Under the pieces are notes generated by a model that saw only the letters and a program-made list of their open reading frames with translations, did no database searches and was not told where the DNA came from. A DNA stretch of 64,000 bases from Mimachlamys varia (lineage: Eukaryota > Mollusca > Bivalvia > Pectinida > Pectinidae). Position numbers and translations under genes: made by a program. Positions 48,901 through 56,225 of the stretch are shown here, piece after piece. The DNA lies in the NCBI GenBank assembly GCA_947623455.1, contig OX392536.1, positions 12,147,282 through 12,211,281 on the forward strand, written 5' to 3'. The stretch's first letter is position 1; each line of letters starts with the position of its first letter.

Positions 48901-50628
48901 TCCAATATAAACTAAAGTTCAAAGAATACCAAAGCGCAAAAAAACCCTAATCAGAACACAAAAGCGATTAAACCAGGTGGAAAGTATTAACCAGGAAAAT
49001 AATTAATTGAGACCCTTGTATGATCACAAGAGAATAAGTGTTCTGGTAGGGTAAGCGTCTTTAGCCTCATCGACGACACTCGTCATGCAAATCTAGGTCA
49101 GATCAAAGTAATTGTTATGGTCTCAAAATGGGAACTAATGCATAATTCTCAGTCACAACATGCATATTAGTGAGCATATTCAAAATAAAAAAATTAAAAT
49201 AAATGTCCGTCGATGGAGCTATATCGAACGGAAATGTTATAAACTATTTACAGAAAAATACTGTAGATATATGAATTAACCTTCTGTTTTGTTTAGTTTA
49301 TGAGATCGTAAATACAATGGAGCACGAGGTAAATTCATTAAATGCGAAAGGTTAATCCTTAAATAAATCGTGAATATATTATCAATTTTATTTTGATAAC
49401 AATAAACAAAAAGACAAAATCCAATATCGTAAAACAAATGCACATCAGTTGAATAACTTATTCCACGCAGAGTAATCGCTCTTATCTTCGTCTGCTTACG
49501 CAAGAAACCAGCAGCAATGCAATATTTTACACAGCACTGATTATTATGTGTTACAAATGAAATACACATGCTATGGGATAGTCACGATCCACATAAACAT
49601 TTGGAAAGCATACATGTGTATTTCACACAAGTATGACTGTAACAGGACACACTCGATTCTCAAGAAATAATGTTAACTTGTATACATGTATGATGCCCAC
49701 TGTACCCGTTTACGGTGCTTGCGTGTAACATCCAGTGAATGTGAATGTACAAGATTTCGATACTCACGGCACCCAAGGTCGTTATACACATGCAAACCCG
49801 TACCCTGTCATCTCATTAATAAGTGTACGTTTTATATACTAGGCCTTCTCCCTATGATAAAGCGTTAGACCATATTTCAATATCGTGTACGTTATATTTT
49901 CTACTTTAATAACAGCTGCCCTACTTACAGTTGTGACCAACCCGTTTGCTTTATCGCAGGTTTCTGACGTCATGTCAAATGATCGAGCTATTGTTCAATA
50001 TACCGACTTTTTATGCATGCAAGTGTCCACAAATCGAACTTTATTAAACGTCCAAAAAATCCCCTACGTCCATGCAGGTAAGGCAGAAGATTTGTACCTG
50101 CTGTCCCCATTGCATGATTGTAGGAGGCGACTAGGAGGGACTGAACGAGTGTACATTTAATAGTTCAAAGATGATCAATCGATTCGACGAGATAGTTTCA
50201 GCAATTTCCTTGCTCACACCAGGCCAATAATAGCAGCCTAGATTTGAATTTGCTCATTTCTTTCTTCATTTATGTTTTAGGATCTTAAGAACTGGCAAAC
50301 AGTATTTTGGATTGCTGGCGCTGTACACATGGCAGGCGTTTTTTTCTACGGGATATTTGCTCAGGGAACAAGACAAGATTGGGGAAAAGTTGCAGAAAAC
50401 AGAAATTTGATCAATCCTGTTCAAAACACTGTGGACGGAGGGGAAAATCACATTGATTATGCTCGCAGAGACCACATTTACAGCAGATCCGCCGATTACG
50501 GATCTACCTATAATACTGATGAAGACTTTATCAGTAACGAACACATTTTCTCACAATCTGTAGACAACGGGGCTCTAAGAAGGTCTAATGATGACGAAGC
50601 ACAAGATTGGTTTCTTTTGACGTTATAA
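30821..50628 (+). CDS. SLC17-family anion transporter, 11 coding exons
   Basis: Membrane transporter of the major facilitator superfamily, SLC17 branch (sialin, vesicular glutamate/nucleotide and phosphate carriers). Coding exons: 30821-30949, 33646-33800, 35556-35670, 36131-36218, 37292-37378, 39618-39757, 40241-40390, 43438-43576, 43781-43903, 46567-46694, 50281-50628. All introns are GT-AG and phases agree, giving 533 residues, normal for the family. Hallmarks: TM1 with conserved Arg24 (GYRAVFAMVMVDV), N-glycosylation sequons at Asn47 and Asn56 in the first luminal loop, FVGSLLTQAPGGYLA in TM2, the TM4 segment GVVEGASVPALNG followed by WAPRSEKSR, LSWHSSLFIYG, YAIIVGSFCRNW, GGVLVDKL, VGVGFSGLAISGYQVNPLDLAPQY and FWIAGAVHMAGVFFYGIFAQG. 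The TM4 His common in the family is Asn141. The tail ends with a DXXLL-type motif (DWFLL). Substrate and orthology cannot be assigned from sequence alone. Introns carry many repeats; three exons have arrays of their own splice acceptors. Confidence 0.93.
30950..33645. other. SLC17 intron 1
   Basis: Holds a GTT/TGTG-rich low-complexity stretch (31010-31200) and a decayed Penelope-like fragment (31195-31965). The remainder, 31966-33645, has nothing recognised. Confidence 0.8.
31195..31965 (+). mobile_element. Heavily decayed Penelope-like fragment in intron 1
   Basis: Matches 'ggctgacttgttttt', 'tcatacgaggctg', 'aggtatatcgacgat' (the YIDD box, then a deletion), 'gatcgtatat', 'aacagactctcctacatcag', and finally the non-coding tail 'acatggcgagtgtcgtcgat' to 'atcgattttgagttc'. 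Several deletions remove RT segments. It lies in sense orientation within the intron. Confidence 0.75.
33646..33800 (+). CDS. SLC17 gene, coding exon 2
   Basis: Acceptor 'ttacag', donor 'ttccag|gtaagc'. Encodes residues 44-94 plus two bases of codon 95. It includes two sequons (NES, NLT) in the first loop and TM2 with the QAPGGYLATRFSPS signature that ends in the usual positively charged TM2-TM3 loop. Confidence 0.93.
33801..35069. other. SLC17 intron 2, upstream part
   Basis: AT-rich. Contains a copy of the dispersed 'ggacgaaacatctgtatgat' repeat at about 34875-35017. Nothing else is assigned. The intron ends in the 67-bp acceptor array. Confidence 0.6.
34875..35017 (+). repeat. Dispersed repeat, 'gacgaaacagctgtatgatg' family
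   Basis: Shared with 6570-6730, 8250-8410, 47620-47748 and 47986-48324. Each runs from 'cctagcatc' through 'tcctaggaggacgaaac', a 'gatgcagtttaattcattt' stretch and 'aaaggtgcagcatatgtgtg', ending 'ttacgtcatctt'. Copies at 6.6 and 8.3 kb lack the first part. Family unknown; non-coding. Confidence 0.75.
35070..35605 (+). repeat. 67-bp array of exon 3 acceptor plus exon start, 8 copies
   Basis: Each unit has 17 intronic bases 'ctctaacactgttacag' followed by 50 bases of exon 3 ('gatatgcggtatctctatcc'...). Acceptor copies place exon-like starts at 35087, 35154, 35221, 35288, 35355, 35422, 35489 and 35556. Copies are almost identical. Only the last is followed by the rest of exon 3 and its donor. 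Confidence 0.95.
35556..35670 (+). CDS. SLC17 gene, coding exon 3
   Basis: Uses the last acceptor of the 67-bp array. Completes Arg95, then ICGISILVSSILMLSLP and the following TM3/loop up to RLVQGVVE (residue 133). Donor 'tggag|gtaatt'. Its first half is present in eight tandem copies. Confidence 0.93.
36131..36218 (+). CDS. SLC17 gene, coding exon 4
   Basis: Acceptor 'gttgtggatag' has a poor pyrimidine tract; donor 'tatgcag|gtatat'. Encodes GASVPALNGVISAWAPRSEK and SRMITISYA (residues 134-162). This is the family's TM4 signature, but the position that is usually His (His183 in human sialin) is Asn141 here. Confidence 0.9.
36320..37300 (+). repeat. 50-bp array of exon 5 acceptor plus exon start, about 19 copies
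   Basis: The unit has 'ccgtattttccctctaacag' as intron end and 'gggcctacataagtccat' as exon start. A more distant first copy at 36325 keeps a longer exon-like match ('gggcctacataagcccgaca'). Eighteen copies then sit exactly 50 bp apart, 36442 to 37292. Three of them (37092, 37142, 37242) read 'tatcac' in place of 'aacag', so their acceptor AG is lost. The last copy is the real exon 5. Confidence 0.95.
37292..37378 (+). CDS. SLC17 gene, coding exon 5
   Basis: Uses the last acceptor of the 50-bp array ('ctctgacag'). Encodes GAYISPTVAFLVTG and YLSWHSSLFIYG (residues 163-192), aligning with the family's TM5 and the GW.S.FY.YG motif. Donor 'atacg|gtaagt'. Confidence 0.93.
37560..38130 (+). repeat. 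78/84-bp minisatellite in intron 5, about 7 copies
   Basis: The unit runs 'acacagggaggtgtttggtg', 'ctacgattctgacttgtttg', 'ggattttcttttattgcgat', 'tgacttcttgttgtcggt'. Two copies have an extra 'atcggt' (84 bp). Because 78 is a multiple of three, a 196-codon frame arises by chance; it has no gene structure. Confidence 0.92.
38570..38960 (+). repeat. 63-bp minisatellite in intron 5, about 6 copies
   Basis: The unit contains 'gtgatctagtaatccggaag', 'gtgttttgtgctacgtt' and 'gtttttaaggcagtggatt'. It shares 'gaaggtgtt.tgt.ctacgttt' with the 78-bp array upstream, so the two may have a common origin. Confidence 0.9.
39010..39650 (+). repeat. 58-bp array of exon 6 acceptor plus exon start, 11 copies
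   Basis: Each unit holds 28 intronic bases ending 'ctgtccactctag' and 30 exon-like bases 'gtggatgtggggtgacctgg'/'tcacttgtgt'. Starts lie at 39038, 39096 and then every 58 bp to 39618. All keep the 'ctctag|gtgg' junction. Only the last continues into exon 6. Confidence 0.96.
39618..39757 (+). CDS. SLC17 gene, coding exon 6
   Basis: Uses the last acceptor of the 58-bp array. Encodes GCGVTWSLVWFLVIYDTPAK and HPGIGDQERLLFEEEG (residues 193-238), the family's TM6 end and central cytosolic loop (DTPAxHP.I...E). Donor 'caagta|gtaagt'. Confidence 0.95.
39855..40085 (+). repeat. 43-bp minisatellite in intron 6, 5 copies
   Basis: The unit contains 'gaggctgtatgacatcccta', 'tgtaaacattggtaactcat' and 'aac'. 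It does not overlap the exon 7 acceptor at 40240. Confidence 0.92.
40241..40390 (+). CDS. SLC17 gene, coding exon 7
   Basis: Acceptor 'atccctgcag', donor 'gatgag|gtacgt'. Encodes IPWRSILTSLPMYAIIVGSF, CRNWIFALILTELPLYF and SLSIDE (residues 239-288), covering TM7, with the family motif IPW..I..S.P.YA.....FC..W. Confidence 0.95.
40391..43437. other. SLC17 intron 7
   Basis: AT-rich. It contains the long palindromic hairpin at 41013-41181. Apart from that I see no gene or repeat. Short frames at 42118-42321 and 42619-42971 look fortuitous. Confidence 0.6.
41013..41181. mobile_element. Near-perfect 169-bp palindrome (hairpin / MITE-like)
   Basis: Left arm 41013-41084 and right arm 41111-41181 pair almost completely ('cccgcagttggcaacgaaca' against its complement). 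The 26-base centre also pairs around 'gcgcgttagcgc', leaving a 4-base loop. Only a handful of mismatches were seen. It could be a foldback element, a recent inverted duplication or an intronic RNA hairpin; no protein or clear target-site duplication is visible. Confidence 0.85.
43438..43576 (+). CDS. SLC17 gene, coding exon 8
   Basis: Acceptor 'gaatttacag', donor 'gtagcg|gtaggt'. Encodes IGWRTAIPEIFMTIVTVTGG, VLVDKLIKSRK and TIGRKLAQCS (residues 289-334), TM8 and the basic loop following it. Confidence 0.93.
43781..43903 (+). CDS. SLC17 gene, coding exon 9
   Basis: Follows a short 204-bp intron. Acceptor 'gaattttttag', donor 'tatcag|gtagac'. Encodes GFGIEAICFFALATLG, STEDKSTAVLLLCVG and VGFSGLAIS (residues 335-375), TM9-TM10. 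The loop between them is a few residues longer than I expect for the family. Confidence 0.9.
44395..45460 (+). repeat. 33-bp minisatellite in intron 9, about 32 copies
   Basis: The unit contains 'ggtttctcttacaactaggc' and 'caagttgagaagg'. Some units are expanded with 'ttattacatgtagaccgagg' variants. The 33-bp unit is 11 codons, which explains minus-strand frames of repeated KRNPFSPRPSC; these are not genes. Confidence 0.93.
45944..46095. mobile_element. MITE-like element with terminal inverted repeats
   Basis: Ends 'atctggccccaggatcatga'/'aacaatct' and, inverted, 'atctggctccaggattatga'/'aacaacct', about 28 bp each with a few mismatches. The 150-bp body is non-coding. No clear target-site duplication was seen. 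It lies in SLC17 intron 9. Confidence 0.8.
46567..46694 (+). CDS. SLC17 gene, coding exon 10
   Basis: Acceptor 'tatcatttcag', donor 'acaggg|gtgagt'. Encodes GYQVNPLDLAPQYSSILTGL and SRCGALGAILSTAITAEIRG (residues 376-418), TM11. The N.LD.AP.Y.S.L.G signature is diagnostic of the family. Confidence 0.95.
46843..46917 (-). mobile_element. tRNA-like segment (SINE head or decayed tRNA)
   Basis: Minus strand: 'ggaggcatggtggtctaatg' with an A-box-like 'tggtctaatgg', then 'gagttcgagtcc' as B box. The acceptor and anticodon arms do not pair well, so I do not call a functional tRNA. Confidence 0.5.
47620..47748 (+). repeat. Dispersed repeat, 'gacgaaacagctgtatgatg' family
   Basis: Same order of landmarks as 34875-35017, ending 'gtgtgtgttacgtcatcttt'. 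Confidence 0.75.
47986..48324 (+). repeat. Dispersed repeat copy split by a retroelement tail
   Basis: The first half is 47986-48067, ending 'tttttttggcat'; the second half resumes at 48241 with 'tttttcggcatactg' and runs to 'gtgttacgtcatctttg'. The interruption is a Penelope-like tail. Confidence 0.75.
48064..48240 (+). mobile_element. 5'-truncated Penelope-like tail nested in another repeat
   Basis: Starts near 'ggtttcgtcgatgaagcaga' and runs to the canonical family end 'gttgacgcctcggtattctc'/'tgattt'. The flanking 'tttttttggcat' and 'tttttcggcat' look like an 11-12 bp target-site duplication. Confidence 0.75.
48905..49190 (-). mobile_element. Penelope-like tail fragment, reverse orientation
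   Basis: On the minus strand it carries the family tail ('atcgcttttgtgttc', 'cgtcgatgaggctaaagacg', 'cttaccctaccagaacactt') in diverged form, similar to the fragment in flank A at 6.2 kb. Confidence 0.65.
50281..50628 (+). CDS. SLC17 gene, coding exon 11 with stop
   Basis: Acceptor 'catttatgttttag'. Encodes DLKNWQTVFWIAGAVHMAGV and FFYGIFAQGTRQDWGK, then an acidic/polar cytosolic tail (residues 419-533, stop TAA 50626-50628). TM12 matches the family's '.W..VF.I......G..FYG.F..G..Q.W'. The tail has many Asp, Ser and Tyr residues and ends DWFLLTL, which contains DXXLL (Asp527-Leu531), a possible endosome/lysosome sorting signal. A variant polyadenylation signal 'attaaa' occurs at about 50722 and 'aataaa' at about 51972. 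Confidence 0.93.
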   Translation, partial: DLKNWQTVFWIAGAVHMAGVFFYGIFAQGTRQDWGKVAENRNLINPVQNTVDGGENHIDYARRDHIYSRSADYGSTYNTDEDFISNEHIFSQSVDNGALRRSNDDEAQDWFLLTL

Positions 50629-52470
50629 TATTGTACATTTATAGCAAGTATATTGAATTTGGAGGTATTCACCAACTTGTGTTGACGTCATAAAGTTGTG
50701 TTTGGTGACAGGAAAGACTGTATTAAAGGTAAGGTAAAAAAAACTAGTTTTACGTCATAGAGGTGCTTTTAAGTGTGAAGTTTTAAGGCTGCCAATGGCA
50801 CTTCGAAAAAAAAAATTGATTACTTAATATAATCTATTTTGAAAACAGATTTGAGATTTATACGAGACAACAACAATGCCAACAAGGTTTCTTCACATTT
50901 GTTAAGTTCATTATGAATTTTTTCTGTTTTTTTTATTAACGAAACAGAACTTTTTACAAATCCAACTATCTTCATAAAAACAATTCTCATTAAAGTATAT
51001 AATTGAGCGTTTGCTAAATGTTCATGAAGGTACCACATGTTCCTATATCTGAGCTGCAGACTTTAAAAATATTAATTCCTTTTTGCTTGAATCGCTAGAG
51101 TGCACTGTATATTTTTGTTTTCAAACATAGGCGATGGTTGTTTTAAAAACAAAACAAAAATCACCTTTGCAATTACTTCCTGTGGTATTGCACATAATTT
51201 GACAAAACATGATGTGCCGAAACCACTTTTTATTTTGACCCGATTGTAATATTTAGCTGTTCAATAGACGATATTTAGTGTAGGCCTACATGTTACAGTC
51301 AACCATGTTATTTTACATATTTCATATTTGTTTCCTATAGTACATGTACAATGTATCAAGGTTATATGATTTTACTGAAAATAATGTTAGCTTATCTGTT
51401 TATTTCATTTTTCTATCAAAATCTACTAGGCCAGCTTTTGACATTCACTGATGTCGTTTTGTAAGCAGTGTTTTGATTGGTCAAATCAGAAAAAGTGATA
51501 TGTTTCACTTGAAAAAATATCACTCTTACAGACTGATTAATTTCCGATATTTCACCGGTGAAATATATTTTTATCTTATCTCAATGTCAGATAACGTTAT
51601 TGAACTGTATTTGCTATTGCTTGTATCTTCTGTCGTATTCGTCTATACGGCAAGAATAAGAGGCTATCTGAACTAAACGTTTACGGATAAAATGGACACC
51701 TGTCTATAAAGGACAGTTCAAAGAACCCCCGATGACTCTGACTTTATAATTGATATGGACACTCTCTATCCCAAAATCACTATTTTCTATGTTAAATAAC
51801 CTCCATATAAAAGACACTCCAATTTCAGTTTGATACAACATAAGAGAAACACTTTCGAAAACAAAACTAAATGTTCCAAACAGCTTTTATGAAAATGAGA
51901 AAAAAATTAAAATCTTAAATTAATGTCAAGATTGATTATGCATTTGATTTTCTATTTGGTAAAGTCTTTGCAATAAAGCAACAGGAACATGTATGTTATT
52001 CTGACAACATACATTGTGTTTTGATATTACACCGACACTTATTACTTCTTTTTAGACCAGTGTCACTGTCATCTGTATACACAATGATCTTTGTGTACAG
52101 ATAATTAATATAAATTATATAGTTAAAATTATACAGAGATTTCCTAATTCTTCATTTGTTGTGGCTTTTAGTCTTGAAATCAATAACCTGATTGATATTG
52201 CCCAATTTATGTATATGGTACATGTATATGTTGATTTTATTGGAAATAAATTTGAAAATTGATTCAAACACTAGTAATATGTACAGTGTATATTCCATTT
52301 TTAATGTTATCTTAATGATATAAGAATTTAGATTGTTAGTGTTTAATAAAAAAATAAACGTATTCGAAAATTGTGTTATCTTTGTATAAAGTAAGAAAGA
52401 ATTTCCCGAAAGCTAATTGTACTTGTAATGATCCAAGTAATGCTGGTCAATTTAATATAAACAGAAACCA
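50629..52470. other. SLC17 3' UTR and downstream region
   Basis: AT-rich with possible polyadenylation signals (attaaa at about 50722, aataaa at about 51972 and 52244). The true transcript end is not determinable. The 67-codon frame at 51473-51676 is not recognised. Confidence 0.5.
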
Positions 52471-52593
52471 TTATTTAAGGATTAACTTTCTATTTATACG
52501 TAACCGGCTTCGCCGGTAATTGAATTTACCTGTTTTCCATTGTAGTTATCCCCGGATAACCTAAACAAAATAGAAAGTTTATCCTTATATTTA
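52471..52593. mobile_element. MITE-like element with internal hairpins
   Basis: Terminal inverted repeat of about 25 bp: 'taaggattaactttctattt' at left, and right 'aaatagaaagtttatcctta' as its complement. Inside are two more hairpins, 'accggcttcgccggt' and 'gttatccccggataac'. Non-coding. Confidence 0.75.
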
Positions 52594-55069
52594 CAGTATC
52601 TTTCTGTGAAAAGTTCGTAACTATTTTGTTCATTTAGTCAAATCTTCGGACACAGATTTCATTTCAAAACTAATAAACGTGGGAATGTTTCAATAAATGT
52701 AACAGCATGAAATTTGCAAGCTCCGCCTACGTTAATTGTTGGTAACGTCACATAATTGTGTTTCAAACTGTAGGATTTGCATAGCTCCGCCCACATGAAT
52801 TGTTGTCGACGTCATAGAAATTTGTCACGTGTTTGACTACAGTTATGCAGTGATAATGATAGTCTGTTGAGTAATGGTTATCGAGTGAATGTCAGTGTAG
52901 ACTGTAAATATACTAAGTTAAAAGCAAAATAGTGATTGATATTAAATAAAAAATATTATGTTATCAATCATATGAGTCTATCAGACTTCCACTTTGGCTG
53001 AGAGGTAATGACATTTTCTATAGAGAAACTGATGCCATAGATGATATCCTAACCATCTCATCAATTATATGGTCGCACACTTTAATGTCTTGAGGTTTTG
53101 AACATTTGTAAGCTAAAACAGATTGTGAATATTTGAAAAACATATTAAAATGATCTCAGTGTACTTGATGCTTTTAAACAATTTCGAAACTCACCTAAAA
53201 CCAAAACGATTGACGTAAATGACGCTCTGTACGTTTAGTACTATTTAGTTTGATGGAAACAGTAGTGGCATATCTGCTGATAGGGGACTTTAAAGTCAAG
53301 TTTGATCGCAGGTGCTGATTATGAGGTATGCAACTTTCGGGACATTCAGGGATAGTGACCATAACAATTCACATGCCTTTTGATTTTACTGAAAAACATT
53401 TCTGTTTGGTGAAATGTTCACAGAATATCGTAATAAAGTGATTGGAGTTTTGAATTGACGTGGATATATGTTGTAGGTACGGGTATAAGAGAAATGTGAG
53501 TGAGTTTGATACAATAGTTAGCTCGGTGTTTTGCTGTTCTGTCAGATGGTGTTGCATTTGAGGGATGGTATATATTCAAAACAAGAGACCCAGTGTGTGC
53601 CATAAGACGTACAACTAGTCCACTGGCATATACAATATTGAAAAGAATGTCCAATGAGACAATCTGAGTAAAATTATATCTTGATCTCAGCCGAGAAGAA
53701 TCGCTTTCCTTTAAAAGTAGTCATTGCCTATACAATTAAACAAGGAATATTGCACAATCTATTATCACTTATCATTGCCTTTTACAATTTACAATCAGAC
53801 ATTTGTTTTAGGGAACAAACATACATGTCTCTCCTTTAACGGTTTAAATCTCACGGTCCAGACAATTGTTTCCCCGAAAACATTGGGCATTTAATAATAG
53901 GGGAATAGCGTCATGCTAAATGATAATTGGGATCAGTGCAGCAGTCCTCAAAATTTACGCTCAAGTTAGAGGGTAGAGTTTACAATGCCATCATATAACA
54001 TACGAGGTGTTAGCAAGAAATGTTAGGAAGGATGCTATTATGCAGGGATGTAAACTCGTACACCTTGTTTGGTACCGACTAACTTCGCCTCATGACGTCA
54101 TAACAGCATTTTTAGCAGTTAAGAAATGAATAATGTTACCTTTGATCCGATGAACTCGAAGGAAATTTATAAAATATGTGTTTGACTTTCGATCGAAGGT
54201 TTGGTAACTTATTGTTACATGTAATTATACAGTGAAAGGCCCTTGGCATACTATTGGCATTCACCTTTGAATGTTTGAGACGACAGGACAGATTTTACCT
54301 CTAAACTTTGAGTGACCTAATGCCAATCACTATACATCGTCTATTAGCGGGCGATATGGTGGATACCTATGATGTAACAGAAAAAATAAAGACCCAGAAA
54401 ATCCCAGTGGGAGAAAGTGGGTATTTTTGCCCTTTAAAGGACCAGGAAAGTTAAAAAAATCACACGCTTTACCATATTTTAAGTGTACTATCTACCCCAT
54501 TTTTAAAACTGGACATATGGATTTAACAGTATGACAAGACCAACCAAACTACAGTACAATAGTGAAATAAATACGGTCTTATTAAGTTCCAATGAATATT
54601 GACCTGTCAATATGGGTAATATTATTTTTTTACACGACGATAATGGCTGCGTTTGTCATTTTTGGTAAAAGCAATATTAATAATCAAGATGAATATCCAT
54701 TCAAGCTTAGCTTAATTGCACTGTATTGGGTAATCTGTAATGCATAATTTTATATAAGAGATTTCGTTTTCATTCATAAACATTTATGAAGTTGACCGGT
54801 AGCGCTAATTTGGAGTTATTCGGAGGTCGAAATTGAACAACTTTTGAATTTATGTAACTTGTATTTAGATAACGTCAAAAGACTATGCTTAAAACTCATC
54901 AAATTATTTCTATGCATATTTTTCTTAACAGAAATGTCATCTTGGTGAAGACTAGAAATAGTGAACCAATGCAGGTTGATCAAATCCTCATTTCGTGCAA
55001 TTTTGACTGAGCTGCTGAAAATGTCAATGATTTTGAACAACGAAAATAAGTGTATATTTTTTATGTTAC
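52594..55069. other. Intergenic region, nothing supported
   Basis: A diverged two-copy repeat of about 65 bp near 52715-52825 carries 'gctccgcc.ac' and 'acgtca' twice. Minus-strand frames at 53369-53654 and 54816-55040 have no recognised features. Confidence 0.45.
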
Positions 55070-56225
55070 GTACGATTGCAAATGCTTTTGGTAGGAATTA
55101 CTTAAGGAATGGAATTTATTTTTTCAACATTCATGATGTCAAACTGAAAGAACGTCTTCGCTCTCTCATTATGAGAGCTTTCCTTTCTAAGAAAGGTGAA
55201 CGACGATACAAATACATGGTTGGGAGCTATCTTGGAGCATACTTTGTGAAAAACACAACAAAGCTATGTTGAAATATACTGAGGAAGATATAGTACGAAT
55301 GATTTAATTCCTGGTTGACAATATCTTTGTTGAGTTCGGAGGAAAGATTTTCCAACAGACTGTTGGCATTCCAATGGGCACTAGTTGTGCACCTCTTCTG
55401 GCTGACAAATGTTTTGTTTTCATACGAGGCTGAATTTGTCGAGGAGCTTTTCAGGACGGGTAACAAAAACCTTGCCAAATCTTTCAATTTCACTTTCAGG
55501 TATATTGACGATGTGTTGTCTATAAATAACAAGAAGTTTGCTGACCTAGTCCATCGTATAGATATACCCTACTGAATTTGAGATTAAAGACACAACAGAC
55601 TCTCCTACATCAGCTTCTTTACTTAAACTATGACCAGCACGGGTAAGTTACTACTAAGCTGTATAATAAACGTGACGATTTCGATTTTCCAATCGTGAAC
55701 TTTCCCTTTCTTGATAGTACATGTTACATCCCTGCTTCTCCATCCTATGGTGTTTACATGTCGCAGTTGATTCGTTATTCTAGGGTTTGCTCTGAATATC
55801 GCGATTTTCGTGATAGATGTCAACTGCTGACGAACAAACTTACGTCACAGGAATTCGAGAAACGCAGGTTGATGAAGACTATGGGCAAGTTTTTTGGTCG
55901 CCATCGAGAACTATTCTGTATCTTTGTGTGATATGAAGATGGACGTTTTTGAGTTTGCTTGTTAGTGTGTTTACTTGTTGTGATGACAATGATGACTCGG
56001 GTCTCATTTTGAGGATTGATGCTTACTTGGATGTGACCAAGATTTACATGGCGGGTGTCGTCGATGAAGCAGAAGACGCTTACTCTTCCGGAACACCTGG
56101 TCTTATTCTCTTGTGCTTTTACGAGAGTCTCCATGTAAACCTTTCCTTTGTTTCTATTTTGCCCCTTGTTTAATCGATTTTGAGTTCGGATTATGGTTTT
56201 GTTGACGCTTTGGTATTCTCTGTTT
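55070..56225 (+). mobile_element. Decayed Penelope-like element: RT plus tail
   Basis: Starts in the RT domain: VKLKERLRSLIMRAFLSKKG and YKYMVGSYLGAYF, then frameshifts, EFGGKIFQQTVGIPMG, ELFRTGNKNLAKSF, catalytic-type FRYIDDVLSINNKKFADLV, a deletion near 55560-55640, then FPFLD and YGVYMSQLIRYSRV, MKTMGKFFGRH, and the full tail to 'gttgacgctttggtattctc'. YIDD is intact, but the 5' part is missing and the frame is broken several times, so it is inactive. Confidence 0.8.

Larger units (their letters stand above)
46695..50280. other. SLC17 intron 10
   Basis: Contains a tRNA-like segment (46843-46917), two copies of the dispersed 'gacgaaacagctg' repeat, a nested Penelope-like tail (48064-48240) and another tail in reverse (48905-49190). 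The frame at 49885-50160, with a donor-like 'catgcag|gtaagg', does not join in phase with exon 10. Confidence 0.7.

Noticed and set aside
49885..50160. Possible extra SLC17 exon ending 'catgcag|gtaagg'
   Set aside because: Exon 10 ends in phase 0 and either available acceptor leads to TGA in that phase. Exon 10 joins exon 11 directly with full family alignment.
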